Assembly: GCF_006494375.1 (NCBI RefSeq)
Contig: NZ_VHIZ01000041.1
Span: forward strand, 174,229-238,228
From: Pantoea anthophila
GTDB lineage: Bacteria; Pseudomonadota; Gammaproteobacteria; Enterobacterales; Enterobacteriaceae
Direction: 5' to 3'
DNA length: 64,000 nucleotides
Shown here: one piece after another, positions 42,791-53,609 of the stretch
Position numbering within the stretch: position 1 is the stretch's first letter
Layout: each line of letters starts with the position of its first letter
The notes under the pieces: generated by a model
What the model was told of the DNA's origin: nothing
Seen by the model: only the letters and a program-made list of their open reading frames with translations
Database searches by the model: none
Program-made: the position numbers and the translations under genes

Positions 42791-44680
42791 TCAGGCGCTT
42801 TTGCGCAGCAGACCCTGTTTTTTCAGGTAAATAAGCAGAATCGAGATGGCCGCCGGGGTAATTCCGGAAATGCGCGTCGCCTGCCCGATCGACGTCGGCT
42901 TGTGATCGTTCAGCTTGGCGATCACCTCATTGGAGAGTCCATTCACCTGGCGATAGTCGAGCTCAACCGGCAGCAGCGTGTTCTCATTACGCAACTGACG
43001 ATCGATCTCTTCCTGCTGACGCGCGATGTAGCCTTCATACTTCACCTGAATCTCAACCTGCTCAGCGGCCTGCTCATCAGACAGTGCCGGGCCGAAGGCC
43101 TCCAGCGCCATCAGCTTCAGATAGGTCATCTCTGGACGACGCAGCAGATCTTCACCACTCGCTTCTTTGGTCAGCGGTGCGCTGAGCACCGTATTGACGT
43201 CGGAAACGTGTTCGGATTTTGGATGAACCCAGATATCGCGCAGACGCTGACGCTCCTGCTCAATCGCTTCCAGCTTCTGATTGAAGCGCGCCCAGCGTGC
43301 ATCATCGACCAGACCCAGTTCACGGCCGGTTTCGGTCAGACGCAGATCGGCATTGTCTTCGCGCAGCATCAGACGGTATTCGGCACGGGAGGTGAACATC
43401 CGGTACGGCTCTTTGGTGCCGAGCGTACAGAGGTCATCAACCAGCACGCCCAGATAAGCCTGATCGCGACGCGGTGCCCAGCCTTCTTTGTCAGCAGATT
43501 GACGCGCGGCGTTCAGACCGGCCAGCATCCCCTGCGCAGCGGCTTCTTCATAACCGGTTGTGCCGTTGATCTGTCCGGCAAAGAAGAGGCCGTCGATAAA
43601 CTTACTCTCCAGCGTCGGTTTGAGATCGCGCGGATCGAAGAAGTCATACTCGATGGCATAACCCGGACGCACGATCTTCGCATTCTCCATCCCCTTCATT
43701 GAGCGGACGATCTGCATCTGCACGTCAAACGGCAGGCTGGTAGAGATACCGTTCGGGTAGATCTCATTACTGGTCAGCCCTTCCGGCTCCAGGAAGATCT
43801 GATGCGAGTTACGATCGGCAAAGCGCATGACTTTGTCTTCGATCGACGGGCAGTAGCGCGGGCCGATCCCTTCGATGATCCCGGCGTACATCGGGCTGCG
43901 ATCCAGGTTTTCGCGGATCACGTTGTGGGTTTTCTCATTGGTATGAGTGATCCAGCACGGCACCTGCTGCGGATGCTGAGCGGCACTGCCCATAAACGAG
44001 AAGACCGGCATCGGGTTATCCCCATGCTGCGGGCTCAGCACTGAAAAATCGATGGTGCGAGCGTCAATGCGCGGCGGCGTGCCGGTTTTGAGGCGGTTTA
44101 CCCGCAGCGGCAGCGCGCGAAGTCGTTTTGCCAGCGGAATGGACGGGGGATCACCTGCGCGACCGCCACTGTAGTTGTCCAGACCGATATGAATTTTGCC
44201 GTCCAGGAAGGTTCCGACGGTCAGTACCACGGTTTTCGCGCGGAACTTGAGTCCCATCTGAGTCACGGCACCCACCACACGATCGTTTTCAACGATGAGA
44301 TCGTCGACCGCCTGCTGGAAGATCATCAGGTTAGGCTGGTTCTCCAGGGCAGTGCGCACCGCCTGGCGATAGAGCACGCGATCGGCCTGAGCACGGGTGG
44401 CCCGCACCGCCGGCCCTTTGCTGGCGTTTAGTATCCTAAACTGGATACCTGCCTGGTCGATCGCATGGGCCATCAGACCCCCCAGGGCATCCACTTCCTT
44501 CACCAAATGTCCTTTGCCAATGCCACCGATCGCCGGGTTGCAGGACATTTGTCCAAGCGTATCAATGTTATGGGTGAGTAACAGGGTTTGCTGACCCATT
44601 CGGGCTGCCGCCATTGCGGCTTCGGTGCCCGCATGACCACCACCAATTACGATGACGTCAAAAGGATCCTGATAAAACAT
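42791..44680 (-). CDS. mnmG: tRNA uridine-5-carboxymethylaminomethyl modification enzyme MnmG (GidA)
   Basis: 629 residues, as in E. coli. The N-terminal FAD-binding motif is [42 protein letters not shown] and [16 protein letters not shown] are family signatures, with the C-terminal helical domain binding MnmE. MnmEG adds carboxymethylaminomethyl to U34 of several tRNAs. Its promoter lies at the left edge of oriC, as in E. coli, and its transcription is thought to affect initiation. Confidence 0.98.
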   Translation of the reverse strand: MFYQDPFDVIVIGGGHAGTEAAMAAARMGQQTLLLTHNIDTLGQMSCNPAIGGIGKGHLVKEVDALGGLMAHAIDQAGIQFRILNASKGPAVRATRAQADRVLYRQAVRTALENQPNLMIFQQAVDDLIVENDRVVGAVTQMGLKFRAKTVVLTVGTFLDGKIHIGLDNYSGGRAGDPPSIPLAKRLRALPLRVNRLKTGTPPRIDARTIDFSVLSPQHGDNPMPVFSFMGSAAQHPQQVPCWITHTNEKTHNVIRENLDRSPMYAGIIEGIGPRYCPSIEDKVMRFADRNSHQIFLEPEGLTSNEIYPNGISTSLPFDVQMQIVRSMKGMENAKIVRPGYAIEYDFFDPRDLKPTLESKFIDGLFFAGQINGTTGYEEAAAQGMLAGLNAARQSADKEGWAPRRDQAYLGVLVDDLCTLGTKEPYRMFTSRAEYRLMLREDNADLRLTETGRELGLVDDARWARFNQKLEAIEQERQRLRDIWVHPKSEHVSDVNTVLSAPLTKEASGEDLLRRPEMTYLKLMALEAFGPALSDEQAAEQVEIQVKYEGYIARQQEEIDRQLRNENTLLPVELDYRQVNGLSNEVIAKLNDHKPTSIGQATRISGITPAAISILLIYLKKQGLLRKSA

Positions 44681-44759
44681 GAAGTGGTACCTCGGTTGAT
44701 GAACGTGCAGGATCGTCGTCCTGGGGCGTGGATTCTACTCAAATTCCGTCTGGGGTGAA

Positions 44760-45040
44760 AGCCGCGGGATCGTCCGGTTTTAAAAGAAAGGATCTTAGAT
44801 CTGTATATGATCTTTCTGTTAGATCTCTTATTAGGATCCCGGCCTCCTGTGGATATGTGCCAGAAGCATTGCATAAACAACAGGATGGGCAGGATCACTA
44901 GCTGTGAGTGATCGGTGATCCTGATCCGTATAAGCTGGGATCAAAACCTTAGGTTATACACAGCTCAAAAAATATGCATCGGTTGTTCTTTGGATAACTA
45001 CCGGTTATACGCAGTAAAAGAGGGTAGTTATCCACAAAAT
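44760..45040. other. Chromosomal replication origin oriC
   Basis: Between mnmG and mioC, the standard enterobacterial place. AT-rich 13-mer-type repeats beginning GATC (44791, 44798, 44809, 44822) form the unwinding region. DnaA boxes: R1 TGTGGATAT (44848-44856, last base off consensus), R2 TTATACACA (44954-44962), R3 TTTGGATAA (44989-44997), R4 TTATCCACA (45028-45036), plus TTATACGCA (45005-45013). Eleven GATC Dam/SeqA sites lie from 44768 to 44942. The stretch GTGATCGGTGATCCTG is nearly the same as in E. coli. The rest of 44681-45113 holds the mnmG leader and mioC end and no gene. Confidence 0.97.
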
Positions 45041-45077
45041 AAACGAGCGGAAAAGGATAAAATCAGCATCTTCCACT

Positions 45078-45105
45078 GGGGATCGTCACTATTTCGCGAT
45101 CCCCG
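45078..45105 (-). terminator. Hairpin after mioC, towards oriC
   Basis: GGGGATCG and CGATCCCC pair around a loop of about ten bases, starting just after the mioC stop (45114). T-rich sequence follows only some 20 bases later on the minus strand. It could slow mioC transcription before it enters oriC. Confidence 0.45.
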
Positions 45106-45113
45106 TCCACGAT

Positions 45114-45554
45114 TCAGATCGCGTTTTTCCACGTTTCCAGCCAGGCCTCTGCCGGATCTTCGGGGATCTCATGCTCCAGCACGTCAATCTCCAGACGATC
45201 GCCTATCCGCTGTGCCCCCTGTGCGGTCAGCAGCGCATCAATCTGGCGGATCGCGCCGCAAAAGAGATCGTACTCATGGTTGCCGAGTCCGACAGCGCCA
45301 AAGCGAACCTGAGAAAGATCGGGCTGGCTGTCGCGGATGACTTCAGCGAGTGGCAGCAGATTGTCAGGAATATCGCCGGCACCATGCGTTGAGCAGACCA
45401 CCAGCCAGATACCGGTCTGCGGCACCTCATCCAGCTCCGGGCCATGCAGCAGCTGCGTGGAGAAGCCTGCTTCCTGTAATTTTTCTTCCAGATGTTCAGC
45501 CACATACTCGGCGCTTCCCAGAGTACTGCCACTGATTAAGGTAATATCGGCCAT
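45114..45554 (-). CDS. mioC: FMN-binding protein MioC (flavodoxin fold)
   Basis: 146 residues (E. coli 147). The FMN phosphate loop is SGSTLGSAEYVAEHL; CSTHGAGDIPDNLLP and GLGNHEYDLFCGA follow. A flavodoxin-like electron carrier needed for biotin synthase in E. coli. I took ATG 45554 (MADITLISGS). Its transcription runs into oriC, and two DnaA-box-like sites lie in its promoter region (45613 and 45688). Confidence 0.95.
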   Translation of the reverse strand: MADITLISGSTLGSAEYVAEHLEEKLQEAGFSTQLLHGPELDEVPQTGIWLVVCSTHGAGDIPDNLLPLAEVIRDSQPDLSQVRFGAVGLGNHEYDLFCGAIRQIDALLTAQGAQRIGDRLEIDVLEHEIPEDPAEAWLETWKNAI

Positions 45555-45612
45555 CTTGCTCTCCCGGACAGTAAGGCGAGCATTGTACGCTGTGATCAAG
45601 CGGTGATCCACC

Positions 45613-45696
45613 TGTGGACAATAGGGTTAATGGATCGGGAAAGGCGAACGCAGCCGTTGTCAGCCGCCACATTCGTCAGGGATAAGATTATGCACA
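45613..45696. promoter_or_regulatory. DnaA-box-like sites in mioC promoter region
   Basis: TTATGCACA (45688-45696) fits the TTATNCACA consensus exactly. TGTGGACAA (45613-45621), read on the other strand TTGTCCACA, has one mismatch. Both lie between asnC and mioC, where E. coli also has DnaA boxes that repress mioC. Confidence 0.7.
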
Positions 45697-45709
45697 GGGA
45701 AAGGAACGA

Positions 45710-46171
45710 TCAGGGCTTGATGGTACGCATGATTGGGTTTTGCAGCGAGATCAGGGTTTCGGTTGACTGAATTTCATCAATGGTCTGGATCTTGTTGATC
45801 AGCACCTGCTGCAGGGCATCGATTGACCGGCACATCACCTTAATAAAGATGCTGTAGTGACCGGTGGTGTACCAGGCTTCAACCACCTCATCCAGCGCAT
45901 CCAGTTTGCTCAGCGCCGCCGGATAGTCACGCGCGCTCTTCAGGATAATGCCGATAAAGCAGCAGACATCAAACCCCAGCTGGCGCGGATCGATATCCAC
46001 CCGCGTGCCCAGGATAATACCCGCCTGCTTCATCTTCTCCACGCGCACATGAATGGTGCCGGGACTGACATTAAACTGCTTTGCCAGCTCGGCGTAAGCG
46101 GTGCGCGCATTCTCCAGCAGGGCATTCAGAATGCCGCGATCCAGATTGTCGAGCTGCAGATGTTCGGCCAT
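45710..46171 (-). CDS. asnC: AsnC, Lrp/AsnC-family regulator
   Basis: 153 residues (E. coli 152), ATG 46171 with GAGG about seven bases upstream (ATG 46177 is too close to it). N-terminal helix-turn-helix (LDRGILNALLENARTAYAELAKQFNVSPGTIHVRV) and C-terminal RAM/effector domain (TTGHYSIFIKVMCRSID). In E. coli it activates asnA in response to asparagine. Here no asnA lies next to it; the neighbour is ovoA on the same strand, so its target must be elsewhere or changed. Confidence 0.95.
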   Translation of the reverse strand: MAEHLQLDNLDRGILNALLENARTAYAELAKQFNVSPGTIHVRVEKMKQAGIILGTRVDIDPRQLGFDVCCFIGIILKSARDYPAALSKLDALDEVVEAWYTTGHYSIFIKVMCRSIDALQQVLINKIQTIDEIQSTETLISLQNPIMRTIKP

Positions 46172-46274
46172 GGCCATCCTCGTTGTGGGTCTGCTTAAGT
46201 GAACAAGGGTGAATGTGCAGCAAAATAGTGATTCAGGCAACTCCCGGCAGCGACGGGCGCCGCTGCCGGGTTGC

Positions 46275-48413
46275 TTAGCGTTTGCGCCAGACGGTGACCT
46301 GCGCCAGCGTATGCTGGAACTTGCGGGCCGTTTCGCGGATCACGAACGGCACATCCTGCGGTTCATCGATCAGCTCGAAGTCGGCGGCCAGCAGCCGTTG
46401 CAGCGCCTGCAGGGTCGTCAGGGCCTCTCCGTTTTCCCGCACGCCGCCCAGCCAGTTCTCTTTCGGCGTGAAATCTTCCAGCCAGGTGTAAGGCGATGAG
46501 AGCAGCAGAATGCCGCCCGGACGCAGCATCGGCGTCACATCCTGCAGGAAGCGCGCGGGCTGACGCAGACGATCGATCAGATTGGAGGCAAGCACCAGAT
46601 CGTAACCGGCCGGTTGCGGCTTCAGGTTGCAGGCGTCCCCCTGCACAAAGCGGATTCGCTGCGCCAGATCGCTCTCCAGATCGAAATCTTTCAGGCGAAC
46701 CTGACGATACTCGACCAGATCGCCCTCCTGAGGCAGGAGATAGCGGAAATCTTCACCGCTGGTCAGCTGCAGCGCCACATCAATGAAGCGCGCCGAGTAG
46801 TCCATGCCGGTGACGCGTTCGAAGTGGCGAGCCAGTTCGAAACTGGCGCGTCCGGTCGCGCAGCCGATATCCAGGGCGTCGCCCCGGGCGCGGGTGTAAT
46901 TCAGCGCCAGCTTCACCAGGCTTTCGGCATAGTTTTCCACGCCGAAATAGCGCGGGCCATACTGGAAGTCGAGATACTGCGACACCATGGCGTCAGACTC
47001 ATACGGATTCAGCGCCATGCTCTCCCTGTGCCCGGACACCACATAGCGGAAACCGGCATGCTGGAAGAAGTGGCGGCGAAACGCATAGCGTGCCGATTTC
47101 AGGGCTTCATTGCCGGTGGATATCCAGCTGCCCCCTTTGATCAGCGAGTGTTTACCATCAAACGTCGGCGTCGAGAAATCGTCGTAAAGCGGATGGACCC
47201 GGAAGCCTTCGAAGCCGTTAATTGGCGTGGTGGTCCACTGCCAGACGTTGCCGACGATATCGAAGAAGTCGCCCTGGGCGAACAGATCGACCGGTGACGA
47301 GGAGGCCCAGTAAGCCAGGTTAATGTTGCCCGGTGCCTGCTCCCAGTGTGGCTGGTCGCCGGCAACCTGTTCGCGCAGCTGAGTCCACTCCGCTTCGCAG
47401 GGAAGCTGAATCGCCAGCCCCGTCTGATCTGCTTTCCAGCGGCAGAAGGCGGCGGCTTCCAGCTGATTGACCTCGGCAGGCCAGTCCCAGGGCATCGCCA
47501 CCTCTTCACACATCAGACGCAGTTTCAGCTGATCGGGCATCGCTGGTGTGCCAACCCAGAAGGTGGGCATCTCTGCTTTGGCAAACTGACACCAGCCCCA
47601 GCCTTCATCATCCCACCAGCGACGATCCTGATATCCCCCCGCCTCGACGAAGACCAGAAATTCTGCGTTGCTGACCAGCATTTTGCTCGCCTGGAACGGC
47701 TGCAGCGTAATCTGCTGGCGGCCATACTCATTATCCCAGCCGTAGGTGTCGTCAGTTTTACCCAGCGTGACCGTGCCGCCGGGCATCGGCAGCAGGGCGT
47801 TGGCCGGAACGGCCTGACGCTGGTGACGCGCCAGCGGACAGATGGGCCATGCGGACTGCGGCTTAACCCACTCAATCGGAAGCTGGCGGATCAGCACGCT
47901 GGAGGTTTCCAGATGGATGCGCTCATGCTCGATGCCCATCAGGATCACCCAGGCCGGACTTTCCCAGTCGATCGGCAGAGTCAGCGGCATGGTCTGGATG
48001 AGATCGCTGACCAGGGCTTTCACACGTCCCCGGTATTCACGCACTTCATCGACGGTGGGCCAGTCGTAGTGACTGTCGTTGAGATCGTCCCAGCTCATCT
48101 CATCCACCCCAATCGCCATCATCGCTTCGATGCGATCGTTCAGACGCGCGTCGATGAGACGTCCGGCCATCAGCTTATTAATGTAGAAGGTCGCCGTGTG
48201 ACCGAAATAGAAAATCAGGGGGTGGCGCAGCGGAATGGCTTTGGTGAACCAGGCCTGCGGATCCGCCAGACAGGTAAACAGACTCTCATACTGGTCCCAG
48301 GTCTGATGGAAATAGGCCAGCAAATCGGCACGTTTTTGTTCGCTATTCTGGCCGGAGAGCAATAACGTCCGCGTAGGTGCAGGCAGATCGCGATGGGGTT
48401 GAGCAAGCGTCAC
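46275..48413 (-). CDS. ovoA: Ovothiol synthase OvoA: 5-histidylcysteine sulfoxide synthase with fused methyltransferase
   Basis: 712 residues from a GTG start at 48413 with TGGAG nine bases before; the open frame to 48704 would run into viaA. Three domains in order: DinB-like with the iron motif HERIHLE (H163, H167, E169); formylglycine-enzyme-like (about 200-460: GGSWISTGNEALKSARYAFRR); SAM methyltransferase (about 513-712: LDIGCATGRASFELA). The enzyme couples histidine and cysteine with oxygen to 5-histidylcysteine sulfoxide, and the methyltransferase makes the N1-methyl of ovothiol A. OvoA of Erwinia tasmaniensis is a studied relative. It stands where E. coli has asnA. Confidence 0.93.
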   Translation of the reverse strand: MTLAQPHRDLPAPTRTLLLSGQNSEQKRADLLAYFHQTWDQYESLFTCLADPQAWFTKAIPLRHPLIFYFGHTATFYINKLMAGRLIDARLNDRIEAMMAIGVDEMSWDDLNDSHYDWPTVDEVREYRGRVKALVSDLIQTMPLTLPIDWESPAWVILMGIEHERIHLETSSVLIRQLPIEWVKPQSAWPICPLARHQRQAVPANALLPMPGGTVTLGKTDDTYGWDNEYGRQQITLQPFQASKMLVSNAEFLVFVEAGGYQDRRWWDDEGWGWCQFAKAEMPTFWVGTPAMPDQLKLRLMCEEVAMPWDWPAEVNQLEAAAFCRWKADQTGLAIQLPCEAEWTQLREQVAGDQPHWEQAPGNINLAYWASSSPVDLFAQGDFFDIVGNVWQWTTTPINGFEGFRVHPLYDDFSTPTFDGKHSLIKGGSWISTGNEALKSARYAFRRHFFQHAGFRYVVSGHRESMALNPYESDAMVSQYLDFQYGPRYFGVENYAESLVKLALNYTRARGDALDIGCATGRASFELARHFERVTGMDYSARFIDVALQLTSGEDFRYLLPQEGDLVEYRQVRLKDFDLESDLAQRIRFVQGDACNLKPQPAGYDLVLASNLIDRLRQPARFLQDVTPMLRPGGILLLSSPYTWLEDFTPKENWLGGVRENGEALTTLQALQRLLAADFELIDEPQDVPFVIRETARKFQHTLAQVTVWRKR

Positions 48414-48481
48414 AGGAAGCTCCAGATTGCTGAGTAAGTGAAACGGTAAACTATAGCAAAGAAGCTTTTCTGCCAGATGAC

Positions 48482-49942
48482 TTAACGGCGCCAGTGACGC
48501 AGAAGGCGGCTTTTCATGCCGGTATCGAAACGCCAGATATGGTCGAAGATGCGCAGAATACCGGGTTTCCCGTGGGCCGACATGGCCACAGCGTGAAAAC
48601 GTTGCTGATTGTGTCGCTGGCGCTGTTTTATCGCCCCGATCACCTCTTCCGGCAGACGCTGGGCGATGAAATCGGAGACGATGACCGCATCCGCTTCCTG
48701 CCACAGTGCGCCCTCCATCCTGTTCACCACCGAGGAGAGGCAGGCGGCCAGATCGGTGCCACCACGAAAGCGCTGGCTGAGAAAGCGAATCGCCTGTTCC
48801 AGCCCATCTTCCCCGGTCAGCTCGTAGCCGATGACTTCATGGGCAAACAGCATGATGTAGCAGCGACGCCGGTCGGCCAGCGCGACTTTCAGCAGCGCCA
48901 GACAAAACGCTTTTGCGCAGCGCTCGTTGAAGCCCCCCATGGAGCCGGAGGTATCTACGCAGACGATAAACGGCCCGCGGGGCTGCTCCTCATGCTGCTG
49001 ATGGCTGGCCGGCCGCATCGTCACTTTTTCGTGCCAGGCCTCGCCCTGCAGACGGTAGGTCAGCAGCCGTTTCTCAACCAGGCGCCGGTAAAACTCCAGC
49101 TCCAGTTCGCTGATGCTCAGCGCGGCTAACTCCGGCGGCAGCAGACGCAGCACGTCATCGCTCTGATGAATGCCGCTCACCTCTTCCGGCACGGACGCGG
49201 GCTCCTGCACCAGATGGTGAAAGGCCTCCATCGGGGCATCCTGTGACGGCACCGATTTAGCCTCCCGACTGCGGCCCAGCTGCTGTGCCAGCTTCAGCAG
49301 CTCCGGTTGCTGCGCGAGAAAATCACCATATTGCAGCATCAGCTGATAGTCGCCGGGCTGCAGTGACGCTTTGCTCATGTCCCATAACCGGCCTGCCGCC
49401 GCTTCATCATCGTCCCCCAGGATCGGGGCCAGCTGACCGCTCAGCGCCATGCGCTGCTGCAGCTCCGCCAGCAGGCGTTCGCGCTGCTGCTCCAGCAGCT
49501 GCTGATTCAGGGTCAGGGTCTGTAAGGTCAGACTCAGCCGCCAGCGCTGCAGAAAAAGCTGGTGCTGCGCGCTGCTGAGATGGTGGATATCGGTGTGCTG
49601 CAACAGCCGGTTCGCTTCATCCAGGAAGGGCGAAGGCAGGCTTTGCAGCGCCTGAAGCGTCGCATCCAGCTGGTGGATGAATTCACGATCGCTGAGGAGC
49701 TGAACCCGCTGAAAGAGCTGAAACTCCTCTGCCAGCGTGGCCGGAACCGGGGTGGCTTTGAGTTCCGCGTTGATCTCGGCCCGCCAGCGCGGCACATCGC
49801 GTAGCAGCGCTTTTTTCAGCCCGGGAAACTTTTCAAAAAACAGCGCAAGCTGTGGGGAGGCCAGCAGGGCGACGATCAGCTCTTCAATCAGTTCGGTCTC
49901 CCCCACCGAGAGCAGGGTGCTGAGCGTCTCCACGGAGATCAT
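48482..49942 (-). CDS. viaA: ATPase-stimulating VWA protein ViaA
   Basis: 486 residues (E. coli 483) with a long helical N-terminal region and a C-terminal von Willebrand A domain, whose MIDAS is DTSGSM (about 330) and FRGGTDL further on. It partners RavA; the pair acts on respiratory complexes (Nuo, Frd) and sensitises cells to aminoglycosides. It overlaps ravA by four bases. A gap of 68 bases to the ovoA start. Confidence 0.96.
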   Translation of the reverse strand: MISVETLSTLLSVGETELIEELIVALLASPQLALFFEKFPGLKKALLRDVPRWRAEINAELKATPVPATLAEEFQLFQRVQLLSDREFIHQLDATLQALQSLPSPFLDEANRLLQHTDIHHLSSAQHQLFLQRWRLSLTLQTLTLNQQLLEQQRERLLAELQQRMALSGQLAPILGDDDEAAAGRLWDMSKASLQPGDYQLMLQYGDFLAQQPELLKLAQQLGRSREAKSVPSQDAPMEAFHHLVQEPASVPEEVSGIHQSDDVLRLLPPELAALSISELELEFYRRLVEKRLLTYRLQGEAWHEKVTMRPASHQQHEEQPRGPFIVCVDTSGSMGGFNERCAKAFCLALLKVALADRRRCYIMLFAHEVIGYELTGEDGLEQAIRFLSQRFRGGTDLAACLSSVVNRMEGALWQEADAVIVSDFIAQRLPEEVIGAIKQRQRHNQQRFHAVAMSAHGKPGILRIFDHIWRFDTGMKSRLLRHWRR

Positions 49943-51435
49943 TTACGCGCCTGTTTCAGCTGCTCTGCCACATCCTGCAGGCTGGTTTCGACCCGCGCCA
50001 GCCAGTCGTCGCTGATAAACAGGCAGCGCTGATGCTGACTGAAGAGATGCCGCTGGGTGCGCAGTTCACTCTCCAGTGCATCCAGCGCCTCGGTAATCTC
50101 ACCGGGCAGCGGCTCGCTGTTGCTGACGCCGGGCAGGGTCAGCCGCGACGACTGCAGACTGACATCGCGGATCGCCAGGCAGTGCTGCGCATCCACCTGA
50201 AGATCCAGGCTCTGAGCAAAGCCGATGCCGTTGAGCTTGCCGCGCACCTCGCCCCCTTTCTGCAGCCACTGGTTCAGCGCATCACGCGCGATGACCAGGT
50301 GGGTAACCTGCATATCGTGCAGCATCAGCGGCTTTTGCAGCATCAGCGTCAGTTGCTCGTCGGTGAGGCTTTCGGGCATATCGTAGTGCGGCTTGCGGCT
50401 GAACATGCCGCTGTGCTTCTCCAGCGTGATGGCCTGCGCCACGCTCTGCTGTTGCTGCAGCGCCAGACGACGGGCTTTGATCTGATGCAGTTTCAGCAGC
50501 ATCGGCTGCTGCTGCCAGGCGTGTTGTGTCATCAGCTGGTCGATTTCGCGTTCCAGCAGCTGCATGGACGCCACGTCGTGCCAGAGGCAATCTTTCAGCA
50601 GGATCAGGTCTATCGGCGCAATCGCGCTGCGTCCGCTGTAAAAGGCGCTGGCCTGTAACAGGTGAATGGCTTTTTTCCAGCGACGATCGGAAATGTAGGG
50701 GGCGGCAGGCTGGCTCTCAAGCTGCTGACGCAGCTGATAGATCAGCTCGAAAACGGCATCCGGCAGGCCCACCTGGCTGATGCTGAGCTGCCACTGCGCA
50801 TACTCCTCATCACTGATGCGCAGAGATTCCGCCACCGGATTGGCGTGTTCATCCTGCTGGTGAGTCAGCATGCTGCGGAAGTTCTGCTTCTCATGCACGT
50901 TATCCAGCCACAGGCGGATCAGCATCCGGTCATAGAGCGCCTCAAGACCGCTGTCCGCTTCCGGGAGTTCATTGGAGGCGGTGACCAGCAGACGCATCGG
51001 GATGGTCTCTTCGCTGTCACCATTGCGGAAGCGGCGTTCGTTGATGGCGGTCAGCAGGGTATTCAGAATCGCCGGGCCGGCTTTCCAGATCTCATCCAGA
51101 AAAACAATCTCTGCGTCGGGCAGATACCCTTTAGTGAGGCGCTGATAGCGCCCTTCATCCTTCAGCGCCTGAATAGAGAGCGGGCCAAACACCTCTTCCG
51201 GCGTCGAGAAACGGGTCATCAGATATTCAAAGGCGCGGGCGTGCTGAAAGGCATATTTGAGGCGGCGTGCTATCAGGCTCTTGGCGATGCCGGGCGGGCC
51301 CAGCAGGAACACGCTTTCACCGCTCAGCGCCGCCAGCAGGCAAAGGCGAATGGCATGATGCCGCTCATACAATCCTTTTTCTAACGCATTGCTCAGGCGA
51401 GAAATTCTTTCTGCCAAAAGATGGGGTTGAGCCAT
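49939..51435 (-). CDS. ravA: MoxR-type AAA+ ATPase RavA
   Basis: 498 residues, as in E. coli, from ATG 51435 ([14 protein letters not shown]). Walker [12 protein letters not shown] near 45, Walker [13 protein letters not shown], sensor [20 protein letters not shown], then the LARA and C-terminal helical parts. It forms hexamers that also bind the inducible lysine decarboxylase LdcI in E. coli. The first gene of ravA-viaA; divergent from kup across 290 bases that hold nothing I can name. Confidence 0.96.
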   Translation of the reverse strand: MAQPHLLAERISRLSNALEKGLYERHHAIRLCLLAALSGESVFLLGPPGIAKSLIARRLKYAFQHARAFEYLMTRFSTPEEVFGPLSIQALKDEGRYQRLTKGYLPDAEIVFLDEIWKAGPAILNTLLTAINERRFRNGDSEETIPMRLLVTASNELPEADSGLEALYDRMLIRLWLDNVHEKQNFRSMLTHQQDEHANPVAESLRISDEEYAQWQLSISQVGLPDAVFELIYQLRQQLESQPAAPYISDRRWKKAIHLLQASAFYSGRSAIAPIDLILLKDCLWHDVASMQLLEREIDQLMTQHAWQQQPMLLKLHQIKARRLALQQQQSVAQAITLEKHSGMFSRKPHYDMPESLTDEQLTLMLQKPLMLHDMQVTHLVIARDALNQWLQKGGEVRGKLNGIGFAQSLDLQVDAQHCLAIRDVSLQSSRLTLPGVSNSEPLPGEITEALDALESELRTQRHLFSQHQRCLFISDDWLARVETSLQDVAEQLKQARK

Positions 51436-51725
51436 AATCACTTCAATGTCCTTACGATCGACGGGCCGCCGCGCTTAAGCAAGCGCCTTACTCTATAGAT
51501 CATCATGCGTGAAAGCGTTGATAGCTGTCAGCTTTTTTGTATCAGAAGGTTTGCCTGCTATCACGCGGTATCCACTGACATTTTACCGCCTGAAGCGCCC
51601 CCGTTATCCGGCGAGCAAGGCGAAGCGGGTATAGGAATTTTCACCAATACGTGCATACTGTGCGCTTTTTGATGGCCTGAGCGAGGGGTGTTTGCGCCTC
51701 TCAGACTCCAACAAAAGATAACTCT

Positions 51726-53594
51726 ATGAGCTCAGATAATAAGCAGTCACTTCCCGGATTAACGCTGGCCGCGATTGGTGTTGTTTACGGGGATATCGGC
51801 ACCAGTCCGCTCTACACCCTGCGTGAATGTCTCTCCGGACAGTTTGGTTTCGGCGTTGAACGGGAAGCGGTGTTTGGCTTTCTGTCGCTGATTTTCTGGC
51901 TGCTGGTGCTGGTGGTCTCACTCAAATATATCAGTTATGTGATGCGCGCCGACAACGCCGGAGAGGGCGGTATTCTGACCCTGATGTCGCTGGCGGGCCG
52001 CCACACCGGTGCGCGCGCCACGGCGGTGCTGGTGATCATGGGACTGATTGGCGGCAGCTTCTTCTACGGGGAGGTGGTGATCACTCCGGCCATTTCGGTG
52101 ATGTCCGCGATTGAGGGTCTGGAGATTGCCGCGCCGTCACTGGATCCTTTTATTGTGCCGATGTCGATTGCGGTGCTGACGCTGCTGTTTGTGATTCAGA
52201 AACATGGCACCGGTATGGTGGGCAAACTGTTCGCGCCCGTGATGCTGATCTGGTTCCTGGTGCTGGCGGTCCTGGGGGCCTGCGGCATCATGAAAAACCC
52301 GGAAGTGCTGCACGCGCTCAATCCCGCCTATGCCATTGAGTTCTTCCTGCACTATAAGTCGGTCTCGTTCTTCGCGCTGGGCGCCGTCGTGCTGGCGATT
52401 ACCGGCGTGGAGGCACTCTATGCAGATATGGGCCACTTCGGCAAAGTGCCGATCCGGCTGGCCTGGTTCTCGGTGGTGCTGCCGTCGCTGGTGCTGAACT
52501 ATTTTGGTCAGGGCGCGCTGCTGCTCAGCGATCCGAAAGCCATTAAAAACCCCTTCTTCCTGCTGGCCCCGGACTGGGCGCTGATCCCGATGCTGATTCT
52601 GGCGACGCTGGCTACCGTTATCGCCTCACAGGCGGTTATCTCTGGCGTCTTCTCGCTGACGCGTCAGGCGGTGCGACTGGGCTATCTGCCAGGGATGCGT
52701 ATCATCCACACCTCTGAGCGCGAATCGGGTCAGATCTATATTCCGGCCATCAACTGGGTGCTCTATTTCGCCGTGCTGATTGTGATTATCAGCTTTGAGC
52801 ATTCGAGTAACCTGGCGGCGGCCTACGGTATCGCCGTGACCGGCACCATGGTCCTGACCTCGATCCTCGTCTGCACCGTGGCCATTAAAAACTGGCACTG
52901 GCAAAAGCTGGCCGTCGGCCTCATCCTGGTGCTGCTGCTCTTTATCGACGTGCCGCTGTTTACCGCCAACCTGGTGAAAATCTTCTCCGGTGGCTGGCTG
53001 CCGCTCTGCCTCGGTCTGGTGATGTTTATCATTATGACGACGTGGAAAAGCGAGCGTTTCCGCCTGCTGCGTCGCATGCATGAGCACGGTAATTCCCTGG
53101 AGGCGATGATCGCCTCGCTGGAGAAATCGCCGCCGGTTCGCGTGCCGGGCACCGCGGTCTATATGTCGCGTGCGCTGAATGTGATTCCGTTTGCCATGCT
53201 GCATAACCTCAAGCACAACAAGGTATTGCATGAGCGCGTGGTGCTGCTGACGCTGAGAACGGAAGATGCGCCCTACGTTCACAACGTGCGGCGTGTGACG
53301 ATTGAGCAGCTCTCACCGACCTTCTGGCGGGTGGTCGCCAGTTACGGCTGGCGTGAAACGCCTAACGTTGAGGAGATTTTCCATCGCTGCGGGCTGGAAG
53401 GGCTGAACTGCCGCATGATGGAGACGTCGTTCTTTATGTCGCACGAGTCGCTGATCATCGGCAAACGCCCCTGGTATCTGCGCCTGCGCGGCAAACTCTT
53501 CCTGGCGCTGCAGCGCAACGCACTGCGCGCACCCGACCAGTTCGAGATCCCGCCAAACCGGGTTATCGAGCTGGGCACTCAGGTCGAGATTTGA
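51726..53594 (+). CDS. kup: Low-affinity potassium transporter Kup
   Basis: 622 residues, as in E. coli, with 12 membrane helices in the first 440 and a long cytoplasmic tail. Family stretches: [65 protein letters not shown]. It is a proton-coupled potassium (and caesium) uptake system of the KUP/HAK family. Single gene; its end faces the convergent qseC end with a 15-base gap. Confidence 0.98.
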   Translation: MSSDNKQSLPGLTLAAIGVVYGDIGTSPLYTLRECLSGQFGFGVEREAVFGFLSLIFWLLVLVVSLKYISYVMRADNAGEGGILTLMSLAGRHTGARATAVLVIMGLIGGSFFYGEVVITPAISVMSAIEGLEIAAPSLDPFIVPMSIAVLTLLFVIQKHGTGMVGKLFAPVMLIWFLVLAVLGACGIMKNPEVLHALNPAYAIEFFLHYKSVSFFALGAVVLAITGVEALYADMGHFGKVPIRLAWFSVVLPSLVLNYFGQGALLLSDPKAIKNPFFLLAPDWALIPMLILATLATVIASQAVISGVFSLTRQAVRLGYLPGMRIIHTSERESGQIYIPAINWVLYFAVLIVIISFEHSSNLAAAYGIAVTGTMVLTSILVCTVAIKNWHWQKLAVGLILVLLLFIDVPLFTANLVKIFSGGWLPLCLGLVMFIIMTTWKSERFRLLRRMHEHGNSLEAMIASLEKSPPVRVPGTAVYMSRALNVIPFAMLHNLKHNKVLHERVVLLTLRTEDAPYVHNVRRVTIEQLSPTFWRVVASYGWRETPNVEEIFHRCGLEGLNCRMMETSFFMSHESLIIGKRPWYLRLRGKLFLALQRNALRAPDQFEIPPNRVIELGTQVEI

Positions 53595-53609
53595 CGGGTC
53601 GCGCCCGCC

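Noticed and set aside
46275..48413. Ergothioneine synthase EgtB
   Set aside because: The fused C-terminal methyltransferase and similarity to Erwinia OvoA favour ovothiol synthesis; there is no egtD neighbour.
51442..51725. Riboswitch before kup
   Set aside because: Potassium-transporter riboswitches (c-di-AMP type) belong to Gram-positive bacteria; no matching fold or conserved core is visible.
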